NCBI GenBank assembly: GCA_032622095.1
Contig: CP136066.1
Span: 61,968,609-62,032,608 of the forward strand
Source of the DNA: Siphonodentalium dalli
Lineage: Eukaryota > Mollusca > Scaphopoda > Gadilida > Siphonodentaliidae
Direction: 5' to 3'
DNA: 64,000 nt
The translations under genes and the position numbers were made by a program. Shown here piece after piece: positions 20,531-32,195 of this stretch (position 1 is the first letter of the stretch; each line of letters opens with the position of its first letter). The notes under the pieces were generated by a model that saw nothing but the letters and a program-made list of their open reading frames with translations, searched no databases and was not told the DNA's origin.

Positions 20531-20806
20531 AAAGCATCATTGATGAGTAGTTATCCCATAGGATATGTTCAGATAATACACATGTAAGTTACCAATTCTA
20601 TACTAAAGCATCATTGATGAGTAGTTATCCCATAGGATATGTTCAGATAATAAGTCCATCATCGTTTGTTGAACTTCTTATCTTTTGTACTTTTATATAA
20701 TTGTCATCGGTTTATCACCTGTACATCCCTGCAAATCAATAATAGACTATTCTGACGTACACGTTTTAACTGACTGGGAGAATCCATTTAGTATAGACAG
20801 GGTTAA

Positions 20807-21888
20807 ATAAAAACATGACATATCAACAATAGATCTTTAAAGGCTAGACTTACATGTAGGCAATAAAATCTAAATAAAAAATAGATGGGTTTGTTTAAAG
20901 GATGGCTTTGGCAGTGGGTAAGCTGTTAAAATAGTCACACCCGTCAAAACTGCTATAAAGTTTATAAACAGAAAGAATATTAAAATATAGACATAATTGT
21001 TCTTCTTATGATTTTGTTCAATCATAAATATCATGTAAATATTATGTAAATATCATGTAAATATTATGGTATTGTCAAGTTCATGCACTGTGTTATGTAA
21101 ACAAAAGCCAGGTTCTGTAATATTTTTGGAACTTTGGTTAAAATTGCCACCAAGTTGTTTACAAGATATTGGCTAAGCGCTGTATTGAATGAGTCACCGT
21201 GAATCACTCTCCTAAAAAAATTGCCACAGTGTTGGCCATCTTGCTTATCGCTTACTCTTTACATGCTCTATATAACCAAAAGCTCTGCTTGCACTAGGTT
21301 TCATAATTTGGAAACTGTTATTTCGAAATTATAACCTACATGTATAACGAAGGCCATCCGTGCCTTTAATATTTATGTTATATTATAATTACAATAATAT
21401 CAGAAGCCTATTGTGAATAATTAATAATGAATAATCACAGCATTTCGCATTCAATGCTCAGAATCCTGGATGACGCAAAACATTAATTTAATTAACCATG
21501 GCCTAAATCAACCTTTCACTTAGAACATGACATTTAAAGGCAAATCCAAACATTGATCTGTGCATGCGAAACTCTAGTAAATACCCTTCTAGATTCAGAT
21601 CAGTTAATAAAGATGTAATCACTATGGAAATAGAAAACCTTGTACTTACAAGCACAACATTGAAACATTAGAAACTATCCGCTAGACTTCAGTGATTTTA
21701 AAACGTTACAAATTAAATGCAATTTAATTTACATGTAAACAAATCCATTTAGCTGTCACCGGGCACTACACATCAATGAGGAATGTGGTGGCAGAGCCTG
21801 AATATACAATTAAATGAGTCCAGTGTGTACATGGGATGATTAGAAACTGTTTAGTGTGTACAGGAGATCACCACTCTTCACTGTACAA
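20807..21888. other. Unassigned intergenic stretch
   Basis: AT-rich. GAAATTATAACCTACATG and CGAAGGCCATCCGTGCCTTT near 21330-21370 resemble sequence near 465-515, suggesting a shared decayed repeat. No gene. Confidence 0.4.
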
Positions 21889-22440
21889 CAAGCCTGTAAA
21901 TAGTGTGTCTGTCATTAGCAGAATGAGGTTCCCAGAGGGCAGGAGTCTATTTAATTTTTGAAATTTGATAGCATTTTGCAGCACTGTATATTTTGTATAG
22001 CAATCCTACCAATATGTACATGTACATGTTTTTCATTGTAAATTGGTTTATCAGAAATTGGAAATTGCATCAGATCACATCGGGCTAGCATCACCAAATT
22101 CACCCTCTGGGGACCTCATTCTGCTTGAATAGGCATCATCTACTGTGAGATATCTATAGTCTCAAATTAACATTGTTTTTTAGTTAAATTTTCCCTTCTG
22201 GGAAGTTTCTATATCCCCTAATTTGCAGAAGATAAAATGCATAACCAAGGTGACTAATGGATGAACATTACATTGAAGTTCAACTGGGGAACTTCATTTG
22301 GATACCAGGTCTCCCACAGCAGAATGAGGTTCCCAGAGCGTGAATTTGGTAATGCTAGCCCACTGTACGGGGTAGCGTCACTAAATTCACCCTCTGGGGA
22401 CCTCATTCTGCAAATGAAAGACACACTATTTGCAGTCTGG
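21889..22440. mobile_element. Family A MITE, copy 2 (longer form)
   Basis: Ends CAAGCCTGTAAATAGTGTG and CACACTATTTGCAGTCTGG. Three inverted AGAATGAGGTTCCCAGAG modules lie inside. About 130 bp longer than copy 1, with a palindromic AAATTGGTTTATCAGAAATT segment in its left half. Confidence 0.75.
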
Positions 22441-22707
22441 CTGCACAGCATCAAGGGACATAGCTAATTAACAAACTGCAACATATTAAACACCATAGGT
22501 GCACATGGAGTTTGTTTGATATCAAGGCTGATTATAGCCATGTTTACCATGTGTACTAATTTAGGAGGTCTGTACTTTTTGATGGATACATTTATAGCAG
22601 TACATTTAACATGAACTGCAGTCCGATTATGTTAATGCTTATTACTTCTGTGACCTGCTGAGTGCTGACCAGTAAGATACTGCTGGCTATATGAATTGTC
22701 GGTATTC

Positions 22708-23425
22708 CAGACCTTCGATTCTGTAAAATGCAGGAGTGTGATTGGTCACTCCCCTAACCTGAAACCCAGGCGTGTGATTTTGGTGGATATTACGGGGGTA
22801 TAAAATCACGAACGAAGACTCAAAATTAAATCAATTTGTATTAAAATACCATTGTGAGTCATCTTGTACACATTGAAGTAATGAACAATTAAAACTAAAA
22901 CAAATCCTTATATTAATTTGGAAGTATCCATGGTGATGGACGATAGAGGGTTAAATCAACTGAATTGTTCACTCTGAACGTTCATCTTCCGTGTCACTGT
23001 CGGTACTCTCCACAGACCCCGGTAACGGTCACTAACCCGGAACTACTCAAATCTGATGAGTCATTGTCATTCAAAAAGTCTCCATAAAGACTCCATACTT
23101 TCATTCAGTTTTTCTGCAAGCTGAGATAAACACGTCACGTGCTCCCTGTGCCGATGATCGACGTCACATGTGGAGCAGTGGGCGGCACATCAAAGGCCGG
23201 GTGCCGACTGCTTACTGTACAACATAGTGGCGAGGTCAACTGATCTCCTGGACTAGAAAATTCAAATTAATCCGAAGCGCGACGCTTGCAAGCTTGCAAA
23301 ATCAAATGGGTCTTTTTCAATCTATCGCCGAGGAGTGTGATTAATTACTCGCCAAGATTTAATTTCAGGCGTGCTATGGTGCGCGAGCGCGATCGCACGC
23401 CTCATAATCGAAGGCCTGGTATTCA
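22708..23425. mobile_element. TIR element (CAGACCTTCGATT ends)
   Basis: CAGACCTTCGATT on the left faces AATCGAAGGCCTG on the right, each adjoining GTATTC, a possible 6-bp target duplication. No ORF recognised; class unknown. Confidence 0.55.
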
Positions 23426-23449
23426 CATCATTTTCCTGGTAGCTACTCA

Positions 23450-25750
23450 TTGATCAATGTAAACAATTGTGACCCGCCATATCAAATCCAGTCGGAAGTC
23501 GGGATTTTTTTACCCTGTGCCAATGCATTCTCTTGTATATGCGAGTCGACCATAGGTCGCCTCGCATATATAAGAGAATGCATTGGCCTAACAATTTTTT
23601 ACAATTTTAATAATTCGTTCTTGTATTCTTTAACAATTTTATAATTTCACCCATACAGAGCCCCAGACAAACATGAGCAGACGACACTCTTCTATGTGCT
23701 TCTTGGACTAGACGCTGGCTCTATGAGGCTACGTCGTTACACTATGCACGCCGTCATGAGAGACCAGAACAATCCATCCGCCATTATTACGTCACAGTAC
23801 ATTCTATATATAACCGGGCATTATTTTGCCCGGTTAAATATAGGACGTGCTGTGACGTAGTAATTGAGAACGGCTATGTCGGGAAAGCCCTTGCTAATTA
23901 CAGGTGAAGAAAACAATGGATGCCGAAGAGTCTCTGTGCTCGCTTTGTGCGCACACCGGCCTTAAATGCACGGGATAAACTGCGGAGATTTAGCAATACA
24001 ATACGGACTGTGTTGCAAGAACTGTTAATCACTGAGGACATTCCGTAAATAAATGTTTGCCGAATTTTTTTTAGAAAGGTGGAGAAGTTAAAGAAAATTA
24101 GTGAAGATGAATTAACTGTGCAAACTGCATGGGTGATTGCAAACTGAACAAGATAATTTATGCATGAAACTATATGCAGAGAAAACTAAATTTCGAATAG
24201 AATAGTGTCTTGTCTTGTGTCTCTTCTTGTTCCAAACATATTATTTTATACAATATTTAGGATTTCTAAATAGTAGGATTTAATATTAGATAGACACCTT
24301 CCATATTAATTACCTGACTGAATTATTAGTTAAATAGGTTCAGTACAATTTCATTTCAATTGTTTTTCGCTTCTACGGTACTCCATTTATTTTTAAAGAT
24401 GTATATATATTCAGGGTTCCAGTGATGGCCAAATAATAGTGATGGATGGTGTGTCAAAACTTTGCTATTTAAAATTAATAATGGCAATTAGACTCTATAT
24501 GTAGGCCTACGGTGTCTGTGCCGAATAGTAGCTATATAGTATTATACGTTGATCATTATGTAACATTTACCTCACAAATTGACGCAATTCCAATGGTGCA
24601 TATGCATATACAGTGTTCAAGTTTATTGGCCAATGCACTCCATATGTGGCATCCTACCAGCAATGGACTGGGAAAATACTATATATTAGTATTACATGTA
24701 CTTCAGGCCGTATAACTATTATATATACTTCTTTCTCAGTATATTGGGTCATCATGATTATAGGCACCTATCTGCATGAGATTGAGAGTACGTACGTACA
24801 TGGCTACATATAAAACATAGACATTTTGAATGACAACATGTGACATCCGCATGTCAACAGTATAGCATAGAGAGATCTAGTCTAGCTAGGTATAAAATTG
24901 TAAAAAAAAATAATCAAATTTACCATAGATCTTACCATAATTATGATATGAAAAAAATATATAATTGTAAATTTGTTACTGTATGTAATCTTGTCAGTTG
25001 TAATGCTTAGTACTAGTAGGTCAACTTTAGCCTTTGGTATACGTATGGTACTTTGCGCGGTCACTCTCTTTCTCGGAAATAAAAATATTAATAAATTATA
25101 ATGTTTCAATTTTATTTTTAATTCTACCATATAAGATTAATTTAATGCAGTCATAACTTCCAACTTGTTCAGATCTAATTTTGTTTATTCAATATTAAAT
25201 TATTTAACAACCATGCATGTTAATTAACAGTTTTACACAATGATTTGCTATCCGTAATGGATAATTCACAATTCAATTCATCTACCTCTTTGGAACTCAA
25301 TTAGTTGGCTAGCAACGGGATGCTATTTTCTGATTGGACAGGGAATTCCCTTTTTCAAAATGGCGGATGGATTGTGCTGGTCTCTCATGACGGCGAACAG
25401 AGCAGAGCGTCGGAGCGTCATAGAGCCAGTATCTAGTCCATGTGCTTCTATATATGTGTGGGGCTCCCTGCAGGGTAATGGATGTTTTTTTATTTTATGT
25501 CCTAAAAATTGTAAGAAACATTTATTTAAAAAAAATTATAAAAAATTGTTAAGCCAATGCATTCTCTTATATATGCGAGGCGAGCTATGGTCGACTCGCA
25601 TATATAAGAGAATGCATTGGCACAGGGTAAAAAAATCCTGACTTCCGACTGGATTTGATATGGCGGGTCACAATTGTTTGGTTATTATGCATAAATATAG
25701 GCTATAATAACATATGGATAATGACCAAACAATTGTTTACATTGATCAAA
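23450..25750. mobile_element. Large long-TIR element of unknown class (2.3 kb)
   Basis: Outer ends TTGATCAATGTAAACAATTG and its inverse start TIRs of roughly 330 bp (23450-23790 versus 25355-25750). These include ACCCGCCATATCAAATCCAG, a copy of the family D/E palindrome module (23519-23586, 25555-25621) and CTCTCATGACGGC. The right TIR has an extra ~60-bp palindromic insert (TTTGGTTATTATGC / ATAATGACCAAA). The interior has eroded coding traces near 23916-24160. Target duplication not identified. Confidence 0.7.
23916..24160 (+). pseudogene. Eroded coding trace inside the 2.3-kb long-TIR element
   Basis: One frame reads MDAEESLCSLCAHTGLKC before a stop. A one-base shift continues ARDKLRRFSNTIRTVLQELL, then an in-frame stop; after a TTTTTTTTAG acceptor-like site, KVEKLKKISEDELTVQTAWV follows. 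The pattern (C-x2-C start, helical body, possible intron) suggests a decayed zinc-finger or transposase gene, but no family is recognised. Confidence 0.4.
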
Positions 25751-26995
25751 ATAAATTTAAATTGTGAGAAAATAGCTGCAAATTATTTCATTTCTTTCAG
25801 AATTTTAGATCAGCTCTGGTTGGCAAGATTAGAATTATTCCCTAACTATGATTCCCCCTGAAGATTCCCGAGGCAAATCGGGATAAATGTAGACTGAATA
25901 TATGCATGTACATATAACTTGCAGATGATTGGAAAGATATATAAAAGGTCGACCGACCAGTGTCCCCCGACAACGTGGCAAGTCGATGCCGCTTTGTTAA
26001 AGAAATTTAAAAAAATGTTGAAATGTTCTAAGTCGAAAGGGTTAATAATTCCGTAAAAAAAAAAAAAAAACGTCATCTATATACATGTTGCACATCTCCA
26101 ATATGTGGGTAACAATACTTAAATTTAAAATATCTGCGATCAAAACTGTAGGCAGAGTTGATTACACCATGAAGGTACCCTCATACAGAAAATTATAAAA
26201 AAAAAAATTCAAAGTTGAAAGGCCCATAACTCTGGGAAAAATCATTGGATCAAACTCAAATTCGAACTTGACCTGTATTTTAGTGGTTGTGACCGGTGTA
26301 TATAAGTTTCAAATTTCAGCACTTCAATCTGCATGCATCTAGCCAATTTTCGCCCGATGATGCCCAAATTTCGCGTGCCTGCTCATTCGTGCATACCGAT
26401 CGTTAATTGATAACAACAACCTTAGTCCGAGCATCGGTCTGGGAGGAGTTGTGGGCACAAGGAATTTTGCGTCATTTTTGGACATTCAGGGGTCGGTATC
26501 TCTGTCAATTTTCGACCGATTTACAAAATATTCACGACATCGTTATCGGTGTAAAATGTAGACTATGACATGTAAGTTTGGTCGCAATCGAAGAGACTTC
26601 ATTTTTACGACTTTGAACACCCGTTGTCGCGGGTAATGGTATTTTTGCATAGAAACGGGTCCATTGAACTCAGAAATTCCAATATTACTTATGCTGACCA
26701 TCACGAACAGTTTCTACCTGTATATTATTATACTTCCATATTTTAATATGGGAGTATATTGTATTTCTGTTTAGGCGTTTTACCGTTTAATTGGACATAC
26801 TGAGAAAAATGGTGGCACTAGTGACGCGAAATTTCTTAGATAAGTAGGCATCTAAGAACTGCTAAAAATTTACCCCTCAGAATTTCGTTACAACCTTTCT
26901 TTGCAGAGTTATCGCCCTTTTACGATTCTCCATTTTTCTCTATTATTATTATTATTTTTTTGTACTCCCTAATCTCAGGAACCACTAGAATTTCC
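25751..26995. other. Unassigned stretch with pearl-like core fragments
   Basis: 26210-26300 carries the CCATAACTCTGGGAAAAATC core repeat seen again at 28225, 29850-31000 and 33715. A hairpin TTCCATATTTTAATATGGGA lies at 26730. A 16-base A run lies at 26055. No gene. Confidence 0.4.
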
Positions 26996-28144
26996 TAGAG
27001 CCCTGCAAATTGGGTGTTTTCATTTCGAATCGAATCTCGAATCGAATTCGGCAAACGATTCGAAATCGAATCGAATCTCAAATCGAATCATTGTTACTGA
27101 GCCAATCGAGTTCAAATACATAAAACTTCGAAGAACCACCTAAAATTGCCTGGCGAAAAGCGCCTGGTGATTGTCAATGTAGTATATATGCTCAGATTAT
27201 ACGCTTATCTACACAATGCTATGCATTTTCTGTGCCTAAGCAATCGTTGAGTACACATAAGAGCATGCATGAGAATGATAGAACCAATGTTGACGTAAAG
27301 GTTACACTGGTATAGATATGTTGCGGATTGACATCTAGCAGATGCGGGAGGAATATATTATAGGAAAGAATAAAATAGACACTGGGCCCTGATTGATTTC
27401 CCATTGGTAAAATAGCCATTGGCACAGGAATTAACCCTTTGTAGTGAAGTTTGAATTTTGTGGTGTGGTCTAATACATGACAATATTATTTTTAGTGCTG
27501 TTCTGATACTAGTTACGAAAACACAAGATTTAAAGGTGAATTCCCTGCTAGATGGACTGCATAAAAAGATTCCGCAAATGTCAATCTTTCAGATTTAAAC
27601 AAAATTTTGGATCTAGGATTTACATTGTAAACAGTATACGCTAAAACGTTTGCACTGAGGCCTACGGAAAATATTTACACCAGTGTAACCTAAATACGGA
27701 CAAGCGTACCACGTGATGCCTGTTTCATTTCGTTGAATAGCGCGGTATTTTTCGCAACACTTGCGATGATTGTGTTGTCTGTCGCTTGAACTGAAACTTA
27801 CCAGACAATGTTTACAAAAATAATTAGGACTTCGATTCAGACTCGCATTTACGCAAATCAAACAAAGATCTAAAATCTGGCATACATGTACATGCGTGTT
27901 ATGGAATTCCCATGATTCCTGGAATGAAACTAGCACACAGCCTTGTATGGCAATTTTGTTGTTCACATTACATGTTCTGCCATTGGACATAAAGGTACGT
28001 GCGTGAATTTTCTTTCCTGGTAAGAGCATTGTGGTCTGTAGAAAGCACAGAAATGCACCTGTCACCAAAGATTAGAAGAAATCTGAATCATGGTAGCCGA
28101 TTTTGAGTCGAATCAGAAGAACGATTTCGAATCGCAGGTCCCTA
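26996..28144 (-). mobile_element. hAT-like element with zinc-finger-like ORF
   Basis: Ends TAGAGCCCTGCAAATTGGG and GAATCGCAGGTCCCTA; flanking octamers GAATTTCC (26988-26995) and TAATTTCC (28145-28152) match at 7 of 8. Sub-terminal TTCGAATCGAATCTCGAATC repeats mark both ends. Orientation follows the minus-strand ORF near the right end. Confidence 0.75.
27613..28068 (-). CDS. Unrecognised ORF with C2HC-like finger (151 aa)
   Basis: The ORF begins 77 bases inside the right end of the hAT-like element. Residues ~80-110 read NYFCKHCLVSFSSSDRQHNH RKCC, i.e. C-x2-C-x10-H-x-H-x2-C, followed by further Cys pairs near the C-terminus (YCLQC). No hAT catalytic or dimerisation region is seen. It may be a truncated element-encoded DNA-binding protein or chance; the family was not recognised. 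Confidence 0.35.
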   Translation of the reverse strand: MVTGAFLCFLQTTMLLPGKKIHARTFMSNGRTCNVNNKIAIQGCVLVSFQESWEFHNTHVHVCQILDLCLICVNASLNRSPNYFCKHCLVSFSSSDRQHNHRKCCEKYRAIQRNETGITWYACPYLGYTGVNIFRRPQCKRFSVYCLQCKS

Positions 28145-28194
28145 TAATTTCCAATTAAACAATCCAAACTTGAGTTATCATCCGGAAACCAAAG

Positions 28195-28320
28195 AAAAAA
28201 ACAAGAAAAATTGAATTTTCTAAGTCAAAAAGCCCATAACTCTGAGAAAAATCATCGGATCAAACTCAAATTCAAACTTGACCTGTATTTTGATATCAAT
28301 GACTCACAAAAACGAGAGGC
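28195..28320. repeat. Single pearl-like core repeat fragment
   Basis: GCCCATAACTCTGAGAAAAA and CAAACTCAAATTCAAACTTG match the core units at 30470-30860. Confidence 0.55.
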
Positions 28321-28664
28321 CGATCACGATCGGCAGATGTTAACCCATCCCTTGGCGATAGTAAATTACTCTGATCGGAATTATAAATGAGAGTTTTGAT
28401 GTTGAATTATAGAGTATACTGTTAGGTACTATTATAGACAATGCACATAACACAAATTACTGGAATGTATGTGTCACTCACACTTGAACAGGATCTGTAA
28501 TGCTGAACCACCACAGCCTTGGGTTAAATGTGAAACGGTGACCTGGACATGCAATACTTGATCAAGAGATTCCAATATAATGATAATGTATCAAATTCTA
28601 CCCACAACAGCAATCAAGATGAACACCTCACTGCTGACCGATTAATATCTGTTATACAGCAGAG

Positions 28665-29766
28665 TAGAGATGGGCGGTACTCGGTATTTACCGTGCGGTA
28701 TCGGTATCAGCGTAATACCGATTTACCGTACCGAATCAAAACTAAAAATACTGATTTTTCGGTATTGAAATTATTCATGTGTTGCCAACTTGTGTGTCTT
28801 CGTATTGAGTAAAGTTTCTCAGTAAACAGTTTTGAGTTGGTACTTTAATTAAAATTAATCTCAGAATTTTACAAATCAATCAGACTAGATCACAAAGAAC
28901 CCGACTGGTAAAAAGCAGCCACTTGATAAGAACTCAGATGACCGTGTCGGTGACCTGTTATCAGTTTGACAGGCCTTGAGCGAGCAAAAGGAATACACAC
29001 TCACATATGGTTGACCTAGTTACGGGCCTAACAATCAATGCAGTTGTTAGAATAGATACACAGTGTATCAAAGAAGCTGTGATGTAACGTATTGCTACAT
29101 TGTAACGTCGTCAATGCCACACTGACTGTCACTGTAATGCCCAGGCGGTGGCAGTCCGTATAGCACGTGGCTTTGGCGACTTCAAAGACACCGACAATGC
29201 AAGCGGCGCATTAACAGAAATAAGGTCCGATTTCATTTGTACAGTGAATAATAATCTACTTTCACTTTCTAAAAATAGAACAGATCCATCAATTGATCAA
29301 ATTCTAAGATTTATTTCGAGTTGCAGCTATTTATAGGGAGTTGTGAATTGTGATCACTGAGACACTGATTACTACTCACAATTCTATTCACTCGCGAAAA
29401 TGTGACGAAATTGACACGTATAGATATTGTAGCCATGCAATGATGCAATCTCTTATTATTTTCAAAAGGGATGCGACGGCGTGCTTGTAAATCATCAAAC
29501 AGATGTGTGAATATCACTTAATTGAATAATTGTGTAGGTCATTGTGTTGCCTCATTTAGCTGTTGTCACGAATTTAGTAAATCCGTGGGCATATATACAT
29601 GCATATTGTTCAGTTAAAAACTTGAATTACCGCAATTTACCAGGAATCTCTGCTCTGGTTTTGTAATTTAATAGCAATACCGATTACCGTACCGATACCG
29701 CGGTAAATCGACGAAAATTTACCGATACCGATACCGAGCTTGAAATTTCAATACCGCCCATCTCTA
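28665..29766. mobile_element. hAT-like element (TAGAGATGGGCGGTA ends)
   Basis: TAGAGATGGGCGGTAC and ATACCGCCCATCTCTA; exact duplication CAGCAGAG at 28657-28664 and 29767-29774. Sub-terminal TACCGATACCG repeats. 1102 bp, no transposase. Confidence 0.92.
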
Positions 29767-29847
29767 CAGCAGAGCTGTCAATAAATCACAGGCTTATGTT
29801 AAATAGGGCAAGGAATTCTAACTAAATTTAATTTTTAAGAGTGAATA

Positions 29848-31000
29848 TTTTTTTTGTTGAAAAAGAGCCATAAATCAGTTAAAAATTGTCTGATCAAACA
29901 CATATTCGAACTCGATCTGTCTTTTGTGCTGAGAAATTCTTATACAAAAATTTGGTTCTGATCATATAAAAAATGTTTGAGTTATCGCACCATGCGTAAA
30001 GTGTCTATAGACAAACAGATGGATGGACTAATGACAGTTGGTCAATCCGGATGTTGACACTTCCATACTATGATATGGGTAAACATAAAAATTAGTCTTT
30101 TGTGGGTATTAAAGTATAAATTTTCCCATCTCCACCAGCATGGGCATGCATTTGATTTTTTTTGTCTGTGAAACACTGGACAAAACATGACAAAATATGT
30201 GATAAAACACAATTTATTCCCATCTTTCCTGGCATAGAGACCTTCTCAGAAACCCAGAGTAAGAGTGCAAATTAATTAGATAGAGCTACAGCCTGTTAGC
30301 CAGTGTCCTGTCCCTCAAAAACATATATCTGGTTACACCTCACACTAATGTCTAAAAATAACTCTAATTATCAATAACTCAGATTTACTGTTTGTCTCCA
30401 CAGAGCTAAAGTGATACTGCTGGTAATCAATTAGTTGTTGACTGCTATGGTTATCTGTTCAATTCTTAGTTGAAAAAGGGCCATAACTCTGGTATAAAAT
30501 GTTGGATCTAACCCATATTCAATCTCGATTTGTATTTTGAGTTGAGAAACTCGCATACCAAATTTGGTTCTTATCAGCTGAAAAATGGTTGATTTATCAA
30601 AATATGCAGAATTTTAAGTCAAAGGGCCATAACTCCATTAAAAAATATCGAATCAAACCCATATTCGAACTCGATCTGTATTTTGGTCCGAGAAACTTGC
30701 ATACCAAATTTGGTTCTGATCAGATAACATTTTTGAAGTTATCGAAGCATGTGTGAATTCTAAGTAAAAAAAGGGCCATAACTCTGTAAAAAAAACTCGG
30801 ATCAAACCCATAATTGAACTCGATCTGTATTTTGGTCTGAGAAACTCATATACAAAATTTGGTTCCAATCAGATATAAAAAATTTGAGTTATCGCACCAT
30901 GCGTAAAGTGTCCACGGACAGACAGACAGACGGACGCACGACGAGTGGTCAATCCGGACGTCGACATTATGTTTACCATACTATGGTATGGGTAAACATA
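29848..31000. mobile_element. Pearl/Helentron-like core repeats, two clusters
   Basis: One unit at ~29865-30080 and three units of ~145 bp at ~30470-30900 carry GGGCCATAACTCTG, CATATTCGAACTCGATCTGT and CCAAATTTGGTTCTGATCAG. Both clusters end in ACAGACGGA-type microsatellite and TGGTCAATCCGGA, then a hairpin (GTTTACCATAC/GTATGGGTAAAC at 30969-30998). The architecture equals that of 7520-9250. Confidence 0.65.
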
Positions 31001-31099
31001 AAAACGGAATATTCAATTGAACAGTCCAAACTTGAGTTATCATCCGGAAACCAAAGAAAAAAGAAGAAAATTGAACTTTCTAAGTCGAAAAAAGTCCAT

Positions 31100-31300
31100 A
31101 ACTCTCAGGGGGGGGGGGGGGGGGGGTCGGAAAATTTTTCCAGGCACGTATGATTATTTGAATTTTTTCCGGCCACAGGGTACCCACCCACCCAATTTCT
31201 TCCGTTTCTGGCCTTTTTTCCAGGCAATTTTGGACACCCACCCTTTTTTTTCCGTTTCAGGAAGTTTTTTCCGGTCAGTTTTGGACACCCACCCCCCTTA
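31100..31300. repeat. G tract and local degenerate repeats
   Basis: A 19-base G run near 31108 is followed by three imperfect ~50-bp copies of TTTTTTCCAGGCAATTTTGG and ACACCCACCC. Confidence 0.5.
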
Positions 31301-31626
31301 AATTTGAGAAAAATTATCAATTGAGCTACCAAATAGCTGATTATCCTGCATTATCATAATTTATTGCGCTATATTTGAATAGAACAGTGCATAATGAGAT
31401 AACTATACTATTTGAATTTATCATATAAGTGTCATTAATCAAGAAATGTGTCAACATAATCACATTTCTAGGGATATATAGGCAGAGTGCCAAGGTTTTT
31501 ATTAACATTCATTTTCATAATATATAGTCACATGATCTAGTCACATAATCACATTTGAGTATTCTACAGAATACATGGTACCGGTACAACAAATTTCAGA
31601 TTATTTGATATTTGCTATGTGATATA

Positions 31627-31760
31627 CAGTAATGCCCTAATTAATCGACTCCATAACCACAGCAGAATAATGGGTAATTTAATTTTAATTTCCGACTAAA
31701 TCCGAAAAATTACCCATTATTCTGCTGTGGTTATGGAGTCGTTTAATTATGGCATTACTG
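31627..31760. mobile_element. MITE family B, copy 7 (short form)
   Basis: TA-flanked 134-bp palindrome CAGTAATGCCCTAATTAATC... with the centre reduced. Confidence 0.85.
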
Positions 31761-32195
31761 TATTGCTGGAATCAAATTGTTTATCAAAACATGTGGAAAT
31801 ACAACTGTTCATCCCAGTTTGAAGAATAATGCTAATACCAAACATAACCATGATATACATGCGTGACTCTTCTTGGGGCATCTCAGAAACCAGAACTGAG
31901 GAAACATGTTATAGCGTGTAATGGCAGGCTGGTAGCCACTGCCTGAAGTAATAGGCTTCGTAATAATTGGGAATAATATGGATGGATAGCCCAATTTCAC
32001 TTCTTTTTTGCTCACGATATCAGTGACGATAAAATCTTCGTTACTGTGATTAACATTACAAGCTGATCCACATTAACATGGAAAACAATGTGAAATTGTT
32101 CAAGCTGGCCCAGCTGGCCTTCAATTTATTTGTTAAGATTTTGTTTTACGTTGTCAAAAGTCTATTTTATTCCATTATTTATTATATCTTTATTT

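Larger units (their letters stand above)
16716..20802. mobile_element. Giant family C element with tandemly repeated left end
   Basis: The element is bounded by TTAA at 16712-16715 and 20803-20806, with a CCC(G)TTCTAT-type left end and TATAGACAGGG right end, like complete family C MITEs at 60493 and 59597. Between them lie about 23 direct repeats of ~70-80 bp. Each unit carries the left TIR (CCCTTTCTATACTAAAG) plus CATCATTGATGAGTAGTTAT, CCCATAGGAAATG and TTCAGATAATAAG. From about 18000 on, units read ACACATGTAAGTTACC in place of the TTAACCC junction. It is interrupted by MITE B (16762-17020), a hAT-like element (18106-19093) and a foldback element (~19550-20530). Confidence 0.85.
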
